A stretch of 64,000 nucleotides of DNA from Arthrobotrys musiformis (Eukaryota; Ascomycota; Orbiliomycetes; Orbiliales; Orbiliaceae): NCBI GenBank assembly GCA_036971715.1, contig JAVHJL010000008.1:682001-746000 (forward strand), written 5' to 3'. Position 1 is the first letter of the stretch. Each line of letters starts with the position of its first letter. Below the pieces are notes generated by a model. It did no database searches. It saw only the letters and a list, made by a program, of their open reading frames with translations, and had not been told where the DNA came from. Positions 10,439-23,900 of the stretch are shown piece after piece. A program made the position numbers and the translations under genes.

Positions 10439-13400
10439 CCATTTGTAATTTTCTTCTTTCTTTCTCTGCGAGAAAAGAAAACTTTTACATCACAACCTGA
10501 TCACATTTTCTTTATTCATGGTAAGTCGCAATATTTCCTGTCCCTCTCTCTCTTCCTCGCCGTTTCTTTCCCTTCTTTCGCTTTTGTTACATTTTAATTG
10601 CATCATGCACGAGTCTTTTCTGCCACGAATCATGCATCACGCAGGATGAGAGATAGAAAATTGAGTATAAAGCTGCCCGTTTTTTCCCTTTTCAAGGTTC
10701 CTCTTTAATCCTCCAATCGGTTACTAACGGGGTGGTACCACAGATACTTCTTTTAGAGCAGCGCTGTCCCCGTTTTCCATTTGTCCATTTTTCTTTTCCC
10801 TTCTTTTCCCACCAAAGACCACCATAGATCATCAATTGCATCGGCCTCCGAAGTCTCTTTTTCTTTCCTTTTCCTCTTGCCCTATCTTTTCTTCCCACGT
10901 TCATGCATATACTTTTTTTTCGCCAGGGCGTTCCTTCCCGATTCTCTCTAATATTTCCTTATTCTCTCAATTTTCACGGTGGGGGTTCTATAGACAAGGT
11001 CCTTACGATACACAACTGCAAAAATATAACACTTGAAAGAGCTTCTTGATTTAGATGTCCATTTCCTTTCAGTTTATCACCATATCACCATATAATACTC
11101 TAATTAGAAAAAAAAAGATCCCATAAGAGAAAAAAATTAAGAAGAAGAAAAAAATACCCACAAAAAAATGAGGGGCAATCGGTAAGAGGTCTAGTTCGGA
11201 AGGTGGGGTTTTTTCCTGCACGACGATAAAAAAAAATTAATAGAAAAAAAACCACGACTAATGAAAGAAAAGAATGAACGAAAAAAAATTTAACATGCTC
11301 GACTCGCTGCACGCGTATGCGAGCGAGCCAATGGAACCACGTCTCCTCGCCTAGCTCCGTCTTGCTGTGTCTTTTTTTTTTTTTTTCAACTCTCATCGTG
11401 GGGGTCTGATGGTAGGTACCGACCTACCAGACCAGACAAGGAGGCCCCCGCCTGCATGGAGGCATGCATGCATAGTGTGAGCAAGCAACCCCAAGGCCCG
11501 CCATGGTCCGTCCCAGGAAGGGAAGGAAACGCCGTTCGTCAAGGATATGATCTGAGGTGTCACAAGGCAATAGCAATTTTTCTTTCTTTCTCTCGTACCG
11601 TCCGCGGGAATGCTAGTTGTCGTATATGCAGATACCTTACAGTTGGATATGCCATTAACCCCCATATCGTCGAGGTTATCTATTTGAGAATTAACTATTC
11701 CATTCTCACTTACTGTTTAAAAAGTAACGACGATTGGGGGGACCAATTGCAGGTTCGAGGCTAACTATAGATACTTTCAACCCGCGTTATTCTGCAAGCT
11801 GCTTAGTTTAGTTTATTTTAGATTAGTTTCTCTTTTTCCTGGTGTTTCTTAGAAGTATAATTCCGACCTAGCCGCAACGTTTGTTTCTTGTTAAAGAAAT
11901 TTGGAATCTTGGTCGAGAAGTACTTCATGACGTCTTTTTTTTTTTCGGAATCGGATTTCGATCGTTGATTCGAAGACATATGTACATGGATATTAGCCCC
12001 CCAAGTCCCAATAAGAGCTCTAGCGCTCCAGTGATTACTTGGGCTAGTCTGATATAAGGCCGTTCGATTGCATATTACTCGAACCCATTGTATTATACAT
12101 CATACAGGAAATTAGTTTTCCCCCGTCCCGTCCTCTCGGAAGCAAATGGCGTATGTCACCGCACACGCATCATTCGTAATCGATAGAACGAGGTGCATGC
12201 TTACCTATATATTATATTACTCGGTATCAATTTCTTTTCCCTGGAGTTACTCATCGTCGGTCCCCGTCGACAAAATCGTATGGGATCTTCAAAGCACTCC
12301 CGCGCTTCACGGAACCCCACGATTATCATACCCCCCCGTCAATACGCATCTTATAAATGTATAAGACGTCAAATATCCTCATGGCGACAATACTCATAAT
12401 CAATGCAAGCAAAAGGGCCCCAACAAGGGGCGGAAACCGTTTTGTTAACTTTGTAGTTTAAGTAAAGTATATAAAAATGGAATAATGGTGTTTCCCCACA
12501 CAAACCTCCTATTTACTGCATTGCATTTTTTTTTTTTCCCCACCCCACGCCCTCCGCCCTTTTTTTGTCGCATTTTAAACGACCAGCGCTCGCCGTTTTT
12601 CTCTCAATCCTCGTTGGAAAAACAAATACTGAGGACAAGGGGATTGTCTGACATGCTGATTTCGTTTTTTTCCCCACGAAAGAACTTGATAGGAGGAAGG
12701 GGGAAAAGGTACCTGCAGAGGCCGACTGAGGCCGGGGTTTGGAGGTTGTGAGGATTAATTACATCACCCGCATAAACCTCGTAGCAGGATTTCAGTCGAT
12801 GTTTTTGAAAGGTATATTGTTGACCAATATGATATTGCGGACACATATATTATATCGACTCGCGGTGGCATTCATCTTTACTATAACAATTGCTTCGAAT
12901 TGAATGTTTCTTGGAACAGTATTAACGGCATTGCGTCATTCGTCCTTGTGAGCCCGTGATAATAACTAAGATATAGCTTTGCCGCGATAGTTTGGGATTT
13001 TTTATATATAGGCCTAATTTGGAAGGCAAGACGGGCGTTATAACGTTAGGCCAATATATATAGAAACTCGATCCATTATATACATATTTTTTGGTTATAT
13101 GCCTTCGATCACCGCAATCTGGCACTATGCAAGTCTTATATACCTAATAACCTACACTACTCAAGACACTTCAAATCACATCGGGTTACATAATGCAACA
13201 TGATCCTTAAGATATACGATTCCAAACCCTTTGTAATAGCATCCAGCTTGGGAGATCTAGACCAATAACCTCAGGCGCAGAGGAGGAGGAGGGGGAGGCA
13301 AAGTCCAATAGCAATCAACCGCATAATTATACATCTACACCATCTAGTTCTAACACACCGCATAAAAGCACAACTATAACAAATGCTTAAACGCCATAAG

Positions 13401-14958
13401 CTTAAAATTTAAAACTCCGACATGCACATTCCCGCCGGTTTTCCCAACATTTACCAACAGGTTATTCCGATGGTGGCAGGTAGGATTGCTTGTGTTAAAT
13501 TTAAATATAGTACCAGTAATCTATATAACAAGCGTGGAACCGTAGACGTATAATACACCGCCGTCTTTGGAGCACAAACAAAACGTCACGTATAAAACTC
13601 CACAACTTCAAGTGCATACCTCCCCGCAAACTTCGTTTCAAAAATAAACCCAAGAAGAAGGCCCAGAACCACAAACATCAAAGAAATTCCGCATGAAAAT
13701 TTCCATTCTACTCGGGAGGAGGGGAATTATGCACGCCGGCACGGCACGTGGTAGCACACCTCTAACCGACCTACATGAAACACAGCAAACATCGGAGATC
13801 CTCTTCGCGATCTCTGACTCGTTTCACACCCAATTTACTATTTAAAGCCTTCCCTTCCTTCTGATTCATCCCAACTCCCGGGGAGCGCGCGCGGGGAGCT
13901 CTTGTGTGAGATAATACGTCTACAATCAGATCCTGTCTACCCGTGACTCTGACTTCGCCAAAAAAAAAAAAAAGGACGTCATGGTGCCTAAATTAACCCT
14001 TCGATGCTATTTTCAGATACGTTGCTTGCCTACATAGGATCTCACATGCACGGGGGAAATTCACTAGGGGCCCAGGAGAACCGATGTAGCAGTAAGTCAA
14101 AAAGGTATATTCCATTTCTGTTCTTTATTTCCTGTTTCCTCCTCGGGGGTATCTACCTAAAAAGCCTTTTCCTCCAACTAGTTTACTGCTAAAAAAAAAA
14201 AGTAAGAAAGCAAAAAAAGAGACGGCTGTCGCTCTAGCTACTAAAGCAATCTCAAAATGGTACTTTGATATCACAAATTTCACAAATAAAAAGAAGAAAA
14301 AATAGTATGAAAGAAATGAGAAACCGATTTTTTGTGAGCCCGCCAGAAGAGATAGATCAAGAAAATATGACAAATGAAACAAAGATAAAAAAAACAATTA
14401 TGTAGATGCATGCAAAGGTATAAACATAAGGAAATAAATGACAAAGCGGTATATGGGGAAATTTTTTAGAGGAAAAAAAGAAATCGCTAAAACGAAGCCG
14501 CAAAGGTTGATGCTAGTGATATGTATGAAGTACAGACATAAAAGGAAAACCAAGGCAAAATGCAACAAATACGAAGACAAAATGAACGTAAATGGGAAGG
14601 CGACGAACCAGATCCTCTGGGCCTGCTGCTTGGTTGATATACCTGGATTTTAGTTGTCGTACCCCCCTGTTGATAAAAGGAGTGAAGATATCATATGAAC
14701 GAGCGTCCAGACGGGTGTTCCCGTGAAATCTTTTGAATCGAAGGGAGAAGTAGAGATGCCCGAACTCGTTTTGTAAGAGGAAATATTCACAGCGGAATGC
14801 GAAAACACATAGGAAAGGACCCGTGGTATATTGAAGTTTTGGTAAGAGAGGCAACTAAAACACCCGCCCTATGTAAATCCGAGAAAAAAAAAAGAGAGGC
14901 CCAATACGAAAATGAAATAAAATAAAGGAAATATGGTATCCTGGATGATTGGAGCAAA
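10439..14958. other. 4.5 kb convergent intergenic region, no gene supported
   Basis: Lies between the 3' ends of the galactonate dehydratase gene (plus) and the phosphatase gene (minus). AT-rich, with CT-rich stretches at 10520-10900 and A/T-rich low-complexity sequence at 11100-11390 and 14180-14400. A GC-rich patch with alternating GCGCGC occurs near 13880-13900. I see no domain, tRNA or rRNA here. Confidence 0.5.
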
Positions 14959-17931
14959 CTAGAGGACGTCGTAAATATTGCGGATGGTTGGTAGCGTGTC
15001 GTGCTGACAGACAGGGCTCCGGGGATCTGAAAAGATATCAATTCCATCCATATTATCCGTTCCGCTCATCGGCTGGTCGACAGGGCTAGCGATTTCGTTT
15101 GACGACGAAGTTGCCGGTCCCGAGAAACTGGCCGATACGGCTCCTCCTGTTGCTGCTGCACGGTTGCGTGTTAGAACATGGCTATCTGAATGCGACTTTC
15201 CAGTTATTGTGGGCATTCGTACTGGGAAGCTGAATGAGCTCGGCGGTTGTGCGAATGATGGAGTCGGTGGGGGTTCGTCAATGCTAGACATGATACTTGG
15301 GAACCGACGGTGAAATTCTGGATTCGGTCTGGCAGCTCCTGAGTCTGCACGGCGAACGGCGGATTGATCATTCATTGCGCGTGATAGCTCGGCTTTATTC
15401 TTCTTTGCCCTCAAAGCCGCGAGCCCAGTCGTTTTCGGAAGAATGGCTTTGATAGCTGGCTGGGGCGAATGGGAGCGTTGTGGTGGGGAGTTGGAGGGGT
15501 GATGACCAAGCATACCCGGGTTTGTCGCTGTTACAGGGCTCGGCGGAGGCATGCTGTTTTCTTCCGCGCGAAGGGATTGTAATAGCTTCCTGTTCCTATT
15601 TCGAAGCTGTCGCTTCTCGAATATCATACCGCCCTTTGGCGCAAAAGATGGGGTCGGAGGCGGGAGATCACCTTGGTCACTACCTCTCCGAGCTGGAAAT
15701 CCAACAAGATCACCAACAACATCGCCTTCTGGCTCCGGTGGGAATGAATTGGTAGGCGGCAACGGGGGAGGAACATATCCGGTCCCTGCATCCCCGGAAC
15801 CCCAACCAATGCCATGATTTGTTACCGAAGCTTTTCCAGGGATGTTGATCATGCCAGGTGGTGCAGACATCGGGCCGGGCTCGATACCTGTAATAATACC
15901 ACCGTCTGCGTTTCGTGTCTGTATATTCATCGGCATGGGGAAATCTCGAGGGTCTGGAGACGGCGGCCTTGGCGGAGCAACCTGTCCAGGAATATATGGC
16001 AACGGCGCCGTCATTGGCTCCTCGAGTTCAGGAGTATAAGGGGTAGGATCTGAGCTATTCGCTGATCTGGAAGGGTGTCCCAGCTTCGGTCTCGACATTC
16101 CATTCGCTCCACCGCGTACCGAACTTTTCCCTGCCCTCCCAACGCTGGTTTGAGCTGTAAGCTTCGCTTTCCAATCGGAAAGTTGATAGATCAAGCTCAT
16201 GTTGGGGCCGATCCACTTGCTGCGCTGCTTGACAAAGTCATATGCTTCCTGCACTGTTTGTCGCGGGTTCATGTAAAGCCCGTAGGCAATTATCAAGCTT
16301 GCAGACCTGCTCACACCACACTGGCAATGAACTAGAATCTTCTTGCCTTCAGCGCTCTTCTGCTTTATCATTTCCACTAATCTCGGCAGATCTGCTACAA
16401 TAGGTGTGTTGTGATCCCAAGGCATGTGGATGTACTCTGGGTCTTTCTTAGCTGGCGAGATAGTTTTCGGGTTAGTTGACTGCGATCCCTGTGGAGATTC
16501 GAATGCGGTTATAAAGCTGTCCGTTGAGCAAGCTGTCTCTAAGGGTGGGGAGAGGATTTTCTTCTTCTCTTCCTCTTCTCTCTCCTTCTTCATCGGATCA
16601 ACAACTTCCCTAGCTACGTTGAAGACAACGTCAAAGTTCCTGGCCATATCTGCATTCGGTTCGGAGAAGAGGAAGATATTGGGTTCGTAGATGCAGGCTG
16701 GCCCATTAGGGTAGGCTGGCGACTTCGGCCCTTCGCCGTCATTTTCCATCATAGCAATATCTTCCTCATCGAGCTCGATGATCGGGCCAGGTGCTTCGAT
16801 AGGGCTCGATGGAACTTGTGTCGAGAAGGATTGTGAGGAGACCGTTTCGACAGGGGAAAAGTGATTTGGTGGCGTAAATAACCTCGAGGGTCGGCCTGAT
16901 AATGTCTTCCCTTGGCCACCTGGGGTAAATAGCGAAGGAGAAGATACATGATGTCGTAGACTAGGTCGGGTCGACTTTTGGATCGATTTTTCAGGACCTG
17001 GCAATTTGATAGTAAGCCCTAGATTACTAGGACGCCGCCGCGGCATCGTGCTGGGGAGGATAAATCCAGGCGACGATGGCGCCGAAGAGGATCTGTTGTT
17101 ATCGTTCAAGCTAGCATTGCTCTGGAAAGAAGAAGCTGTCCCAGGTCTGCTTGAGTTACCGGACATATTTAGAGAAAGGTTCTTGGTATTTCTCGCTTTC
17201 TTGATCGGTGATAACGACCGATATGGGTGATTAGGTGAGCTCGCCATCGTTGAAGACGAGATATTTAGAGCGGAAAGCCCTGGTTTTGAAAAGGCTCCGA
17301 GAGGTATTATATTTCGAGGCGAGTCGGGAGAAGATGCAGGAGACTTGTCGTCATTCGACGATGACGATTCTACTGTCGATACTGTGGTTGTGGGAGAAGA
17401 ATTCGTTGAAGAAGCTGCCGATGTCGAAGAAAGGCTATCGTTTTTGTGATGTCGAGGATGTAAATGGCCCGGAGAGGGTATAAATGATTTTGTTAAACTA
17501 TTAAACCCTAAACCACCCAGCGACTCCCCTCCTGTCATTTCGACATCCATGCTCAAGGCCGTGAGGTGAAACGACTCTTCTGCCGTCAAAAACAATGGCG
17601 ATGGAAGAAGCTCTGTTGTTGACTCTTCTCTTTTCTTACGGGTGAGGATTTGTCTTTTGTGGGAGTCTCGTTTGAAGCGACGTTGTTGTCGATCTACAGG
17701 TTTGCGAATTCGAGGTGAAGAGCAAGATTCATGCGATACTTCTCGAATTGGGCTCAATGGTGATGGAATAGAAGCTAGGCGGTATCTACGCCGTCGGATA
17801 TTATTGTTAGCTCGAGATCTTGGTAGTAACGGATCCTCCATAGTGGCAGTAGGTGCAGATGAAAACGATGACCTATTCGGGGAGGTCGACAGGGCTGGCA
17901 AAGCGTTATAATGAAAAGCAAGAAGAGACAT
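14959..17931 (-). CDS. Dual-specificity (MAP kinase) phosphatase, Msg5-like
   Basis: Single exon, 990 residues from the ATG at 17931; a second in-frame ATG at 17841 could also serve. The phosphatase core starts with a region containing IYEPNIFLFSEP and DVVFNVAREV, continues with MPWDHNT (Asp506 as likely general acid) and the signature HCQCGVSRSA (catalytic Cys536, Arg542), and ends with IGPNMSLIYQLSDWK. The HCQCG(V/I)SRSA form is typical of fungal Msg5-type enzymes, which dephosphorylate MAP kinases of the mating and cell-wall pathways. An insertion of about 55 residues, charged then serine/proline-rich, separates the first core strand from the Asp loop. Long serine/proline-rich tails of over 400 residues flank the core on both sides and look disordered, a likely place for MAPK docking and phosphorylation. 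The DSP family is certain; orthology to Msg5 is inferred. Confidence 0.9.
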   Translation of the reverse strand: MSLLAFHYNALPALSTSPNRSSFSSAPTATMEDPLLPRSRANNNIRRRRYRLASIPSPLSPIREVSHESCSSPRIRKPVDRQQRRFKRDSHKRQILTRKKREESTTELLPSPLFLTAEESFHLTALSMDVEMTGGESLGGLGFNSLTKSFIPSPGHLHPRHHKNDSLSSTSAASSTNSSPTTTVSTVESSSSNDDKSPASSPDSPRNIIPLGAFSKPGLSALNISSSTMASSPNHPYRSLSPIKKARNTKNLSLNMSGNSSRPGTASSFQSNASLNDNNRSSSAPSSPGFILPSTMPRRRPSNLGLTIKLPGPEKSIQKSTRPSLRHHVSSPSLFTPGGQGKTLSGRPSRLFTPPNHFSPVETVSSQSFSTQVPSSPIEAPGPIIELDEEDIAMMENDGEGPKSPAYPNGPACIYEPNIFLFSEPNADMARNFDVVFNVAREVVDPMKKEREEEEKKKILSPPLETACSTDSFITAFESPQGSQSTNPKTISPAKKDPEYIHMPWDHNTPIVADLPRLVEMIKQKSAEGKKILVHCQCGVSRSASLIIAYGLYMNPRQTVQEAYDFVKQRSKWIGPNMSLIYQLSDWKAKLTAQTSVGRAGKSSVRGGANGMSRPKLGHPSRSANSSDPTPYTPELEEPMTAPLPYIPGQVAPPRPPSPDPRDFPMPMNIQTRNADGGIITGIEPGPMSAPPGMINIPGKASVTNHGIGWGSGDAGTGYVPPPLPPTNSFPPEPEGDVVGDLVGFPARRGSDQGDLPPPTPSFAPKGGMIFEKRQLRNRNRKLLQSLRAEENSMPPPSPVTATNPGMLGHHPSNSPPQRSHSPQPAIKAILPKTTGLAALRAKKNKAELSRAMNDQSAVRRADSGAARPNPEFHRRFPSIMSSIDEPPPTPSFAQPPSSFSFPVRMPTITGKSHSDSHVLTRNRAAATGGAVSASFSGPATSSSNEIASPVDQPMSGTDNMDGIDIFSDPRSPVCQHDTLPTIRNIYDVL

Positions 17932-20900
17932 GCAAAATGGCAGTGACTGGTTAAACAAAACAAAAAAAGAGTGATATGGGTCAAGGAAGAAACGAAGGAA
18001 CAGTAGGAACCAGTGGGAAGGAAATTAAAGAAGGGTGAGGAAGCTATTGTTCTATGCATGCAGGTAGACGAAGAAGGTAGCCGAGCGTTTACCTTAATGA
18101 CAGGTCATGCCCCGCTGGGCCTGTGACTGTGGGAGTTATGCAAAGAGTATATTATAAGGAAAAAAGAGGAAGATGTAACCTTGTAGTAGGAGTTCTGCAC
18201 GAAGGGTACAAGTTGGCTAACAACTTTTAATGTTGACACAGGAGGACGTCCTGTGGCCTGTGCCCGGGGGGGGTTCGCAGGTGCAGCAAGAGCAGGGTAT
18301 GGAAATAGAATCGAAGGGTAACCAGGAATAAGAAAAATGATTGAGATTGCGTAGTCTTTTTCTCCCGGGACAGTAAACACTGGCGGGCGGCGTAACGTAT
18401 GTAGATAGCAACGGTAGTGGATGGCAAATATCTATAATAGAATAGATATCGGGAAGAGCAAATGGAGTAAAAAGGTTAAAGGAATTAAAGGAAGGGTAGC
18501 AAGTACCGGTTTGCTGACGATTTGCCTTACGGGGAACTTCTTTGCGATGGGTTATTTTAAGAAATCTGGGGACCCAATAAATCATATAAAGGGGACCAGG
18601 GTCAACGGCGAGACGCTAGTACCAGCGCCGGCCCCAGCTGTTTGATTTGCTGGGACACCGAGAACCACAAGGTCCAGCAAGCAAGCGGTAACTCAAATCG
18701 TGCAAAACCTGCTAGTATTGGACCCAGACCGGTGTCCGATATTCAATACTCTGCGCAGACTTGCGGTATTGAAGCGACTTCTTTCTTGGGCACTAGCCTC
18801 GGTCCAAAACCTTGACCGTGATGTTTTTCCCTTGCAAACAACTGAAAACTTGTCTGGCGCCGCAAATGGAACCCGAGGAAAACAAAAGAAAAAATGAGAG
18901 GAAAAGGAAGAAAGGGAAAAAAAAAAAAAGATTAAATCCAGCTGACGATGGACTTGTTCCTTTTCGTTCGAGAAGGGCAGCGCGCGCGGCCGGTAGTCAT
19001 CAGGAAGGGACCGGAATAGCAGTGGTGTTCCAAATTTCCAAGCCACCCTCCCTCAGCCTGGCAGGCAAGGGAAAAGCAAGGCCTGGGATTGGCGCAAACC
19101 ACCACACGCAGCCGCAAGATGGACAGAGCCACCGAAATTGGGGATCGGGGTGTAATCCAATGAAAAGTGTTTATTCAAACAAGCCAATTATTGGCCGGGC
19201 GGCAAAGCAAAAAGACCATAACTCACCTCGACGATGTCTGTATTCGAATATATAAAAGCTAACAATTGTGCGGTACTGCCGAATAAATTGGAGTATTTGG
19301 AGGACCAACAACTGTATTAATAAAGCACAAAACAAGCTTCGTTCCAGTTCCCTATCAGCGCGCAACTGGTGGCCCGACAAAGCCAGTTAGTTAGAGTGTC
19401 ATGTCATGACGTTTCGGAACTGGCGATGCGAATCCCAAGTGAAATGCAGCTCAAACAGTCGAGGGCGCAAGAATTCCAACCCTCGTGTGCAGTTCGCCTG
19501 TCTGTGACTTACTTACCCAGGTTATGACTTGACTTGATTTCCCTTGCCGAAATGGCAACGTTGTAACAGCAGCAACGTGAGCGCGGCGTTCTAATCTTGG
19601 AACGTGGTTAAAGCAAGACTGTTACCGTCGCAGCGTGGAAGAATGCAATGTAAAATAAGAAGAATTGTGTGTTGCCGTTGTTGTCGTCGTCCGGCGAATG
19701 CAGCAAATTAAGATCCGAAGCAACCGCTTGCAATATAAAATAAGGACCAGACGTCGCTGCTATAAAAAGGATATTCTTGACGGATGGAGAGATGAAGATG
19801 GTAATCAAAGACAAGGCGACGCTGCCGGATCCAGATGAAAATTCAGGGAGCTTCTTTCTGTCACGAACCGGACCAGACCAGGTGTATGTATTCCTAAAGC
19901 TGAGCAGAAAGGTCGATGAATATCCTCCCAAGCCACTTCCTTTGATTGACGGAACAGAGCTCTCTTCACACCTTTTTGAGGTTTCTCGTTTCGGCCTCTC
20001 TCTCGAGCAATTTGAATGGCTGAGACGGTGGCTGCTAGGGAAGCTGTCGATATATAACGTAATGTAATATACCCGTCGCCTGCGAAATACGTCGGGCAAA
20101 AAAAAGACAATGCTTTTTTGTTGAACGGCCAGCAGTCAACTTTTGGAAGATAAAGAATGACTTTCTCTCTTTCTCTCTCTCTCCTTTCCTCTCGAAGTAT
20201 CAAGTGTCGTGAATGGCCCTGATATCTGATAGCTTTTGTCGATTATAGGCGTAGTGGTTGGTAGTAGTGGTGGTAGTAGTAGTAGTAGCAATTCAACTTG
20301 AAAGTTGGCGGTACAGCTGCTCCCACAAATTGACCTTCAATCCTTGGATCCTATACTCTTTCTCCTTCTCTTTCTTTTTTTATTTATTAATTCCCTTCTG
20401 TGCACTCTCAAAAACCAGTTTGTATGACTCGCTCCAGGACCCTTTTGTTTTCCCTTTTTTTTCTTTTCTTCTTTTTTGTCCCTTCTGACTACTCCACGGT
20501 TGTAAATCGGAAGACCAAACGCTGGTACAAAAACAAAATGGTCGAACGGAAGGGCGGATTTAACGTGTCAAAAAAACGATTCCAGTACCAGTGTAACTGA
20601 ACGAAGACGTCGTGGAACGGCAAGCGAAAGGGAAGGGAAAGGAAAACCGGCAAGCCAGGGTATTAGAGGAGATTCGACAGAATAGATATTGATTGTCGAC
20701 GACCGGTACCTTGATGTAATGTACCGACGGGATTTCGAGGGAGGGGAAGGGGGGGGAGGGTGAGGTAAGGTGTGATGTGATGTCGTGTGGTGTGAAGGTA
20801 GGTTAGTAGATCGAAGAAAAGTGTGGGAGGGAGTTAGTCTCGAAAGAAATGAAGTTGAAAGGCGAGGTGGGTTGGGTTGGAAAAGGATTGTTCGATTGAT

Positions 20901-23900
20901 TGAGAGATTTGATTAGGCTGGGCTGCCAGGCAAAATTGTGGGGGATGGCCGACTGGCTCTGATTTCCAACAGTACCGCAACCTCAGTCCAATCAACCACC
21001 ACCGGTCCCACTATTCTTGTTCTTACTAATGCCCACCTGCTTGCACTATTACTGACATCCATACAGACACACCTACAGACACACTCACACATGTATATAG
21101 TACATTGTACATGAATGTACACATCGACCGAGGGGAGAAGAGACAGAGGAGATGCTCGGCATGGCCACTGCACAAGATGGCCATGGCAGCTAGTTAGTTA
21201 GCTTCCTAACTAGAAAAGACATCCCCCCCAAAAAAACCAAGAGATGCAATACAATCCAATCGAATCCAATCGCGACCTCCACTATGTACGAATGTTTGAA
21301 ACCAAGAGAGTTCCCTCAAGACTGAGGTGGGAGCCCTCCGTCGTGACCATGGGTTGATCCCAGACGTTCCAGCACGGCTGTCACTGCTTCTTTCTGCATC
21401 TTGTCCTTCCAGCCAGGCGGATCTGGGAGGCCTCCCGGGTCGGTTGTCAAAAAAATACGAAACGACAAGCTTGCAAGCAGGCAAGTCTGTTTCCTTCCCT
21501 TTCCCTTTCTCCCCTCTTCTATCCTTTTTTTATTTTTTTTTACTATCATCAGGATCTCTTTTCGTTGGCATGCATACAGCCGAAGGGCAAAACGCTCGCT
21601 CGTTCGGCATGATGGCCATGGCCTGGTCCTGAGATCTTGTCATCTTTACTTTCTATTGTTCAGCGGGTGGAAACCGAACAAGCATCCTCTTGTAAACGTT
21701 CACCAGTGACATCTTGCATTTTCTATGCATGCATTCTGCAAAACGGCATGAGCTTTCTGCATTCAAGAAAGGAAGGGAGACCTTTTCCCTTTCCCTTTTC
21801 TGTTTCCTGTGAACGGATCTCGCCCCATATGCCCCCCCATGCACGAGAAAACATGCCGACGATGACTTTTACAACCAAGCACATCATCTTCCATTTCGCA
21901 CCGGTCCAGAAGCTGCTCCTGCTTCCCCCCCATCTGACCTTGCCACTCAGAGATTTAAACATGCAAAGAAAAAAAAACTTCCCGGTAGAAACCTTCTTCC
22001 ACGGAACGATGACCTGTTCGGCCTTTCTGTCGAAGGGCCCTCTACCAATGACGCCGCCAGATCACGTTAACTTTGCTTCTCTCGCTCACACCAAAACAGA
22101 ACGGACAGGCCTATTTTTAGATCTGTCTTGCTTTCTGGTTGCACACCTTGCACACAAAATTTTCTTACTTTTCGACATCTTTCTCGAATCGAATCTGTAC
22201 TATCCCCAAAGTAGACTAGTGACCTGCAAATGGGTTTCTTTCAAATCCTTGAAGGCTGCATGTTTCAGGCTGTTCGATTAGGTCTAGTCTCTCGCCCTTT
22301 CCCCTCGATCAGGGGCTTTGTGGAGACCTTTTTGTTTCCTCTTCCTTAACTTTGCTTATTCGAGTGCTCTTTTTTGATTTTTAACCTTTCTTCTCGCCCA
22401 CGCTTCAACAGCAGATCGTGGTCACAGAGCGAAGGGGGAGAAACACGGATATGGAAATTCGGATTAACAAACCGACATGCGGGGTCGTGACATTACAGTA
22501 GGGACGACTCATGGTTCTTGAGGCATCAGACGTCTAGAACATCTGGCAATTGAAACATAGCAACGGTTTTTTTTTTCTCACTCTCGTGAGAAACTTTCAA
22601 GGCCTTTACCGTGTAGTTACTTTTCACAAGGAAATTACACATAACGAACCATTTCCCGCTCCCAGGGATATGGGAGATTGGGAATGCTCAAGCAGGAAGG
22701 GGCATTAGAGATTCCCGTTATCCAGGGACGAACTGACCAGAACAGAATCATTAAACTTTAGGAAACGTTCTCCATCCGACAGAAGAAACTTTTTTTTATT
22801 TTTTATTTTTCTAATATTTATATTGATTTTTCCAGGCGACAAATCCAGATGTGCAACTGAGTTATGTTGCTTTCAGCTCGCTTTGATTGATTGCAACTCA
22901 TCTCAAATCCCAGCTGAACCTCGCACAGCATGGAGATATGGGACTTGTATCACGGTTGCACGCAGTGTGAACTGATTGTGCATTTTTTTGGGAAAACAAT
23001 TCCACGACAGAGCAAAGGATCCATTACATAGTTTATTAAGCGAAGCTCAAGGGACAGCGATCGGGTGCGGGATCGAGCTGCAGCGCTACGTGCCTCATCC
23101 ACAGCTTCCGCACGGGGTTTGTATCAAAGATCCCAACTGAGAAGTCGTCACACTCGATCATGATCACCATCAGCATCCCAATACGCACATACAACATATC
23201 TTAATGTTGTATTTTGTTATTATTCTTTCCCTCTCTGTGCAAATAAACACCCCCCTTGTGAGTTTCAGAAACCGCAATAAGATGACGAAGGGAGCGAACG
23301 GCACGGTAAATTACGAACTTATAGATGAATTTACTTAGATTAATTGGATCAATATCAAATCTCGCATCATGATGCCGGTGCCGTTTGACAGGGCTAAATG
23401 GATGCTGATTGATGACATGGCGACTGACGTGCCCTGCAACGCAATTTCGTCTGCGATTTGATCCAAAGAGCCGCGATTTTGTTTTTCGCCACGGGTCTGG
23501 GGTTGGCTTGAGATGAGGTTAGATTGCAGGTGAACGGGTACCTGAATATCGGTGGGGGAACCCGTTATCGATACGCCCCTATACATGATACGTCAATATT
23601 ATGCGCGGCTGTTTTTCCCCCTTATTTTTCTTTTATTTTCCTCTAGGTTTTACTTTATTTGGTTATCTGATCTGATGCAATACTATGTGAGTCGTTATTT
23701 GGACGCGGACCCTTCAACCGCGCGCGAAATATTTAATACGCAGCATGGCCTGTGAAATAATGTCGATTGATGGTATATTAAATGTCAATATATTATATTG
23801 GGCTCGGAATGTCTCGACGCCGTCCAAAGACCCTCACCCCCTTATTGCTACTTCGATATCCCAGGATGTCTTTTTTGAACAAATCACCTCCCCAGGCTAG

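Noticed and set aside
21637..22281. 214-residue open frame in the large gap
   Set aside because: No domain, mixed basic/aromatic composition and no splice or homology support; probably chance.
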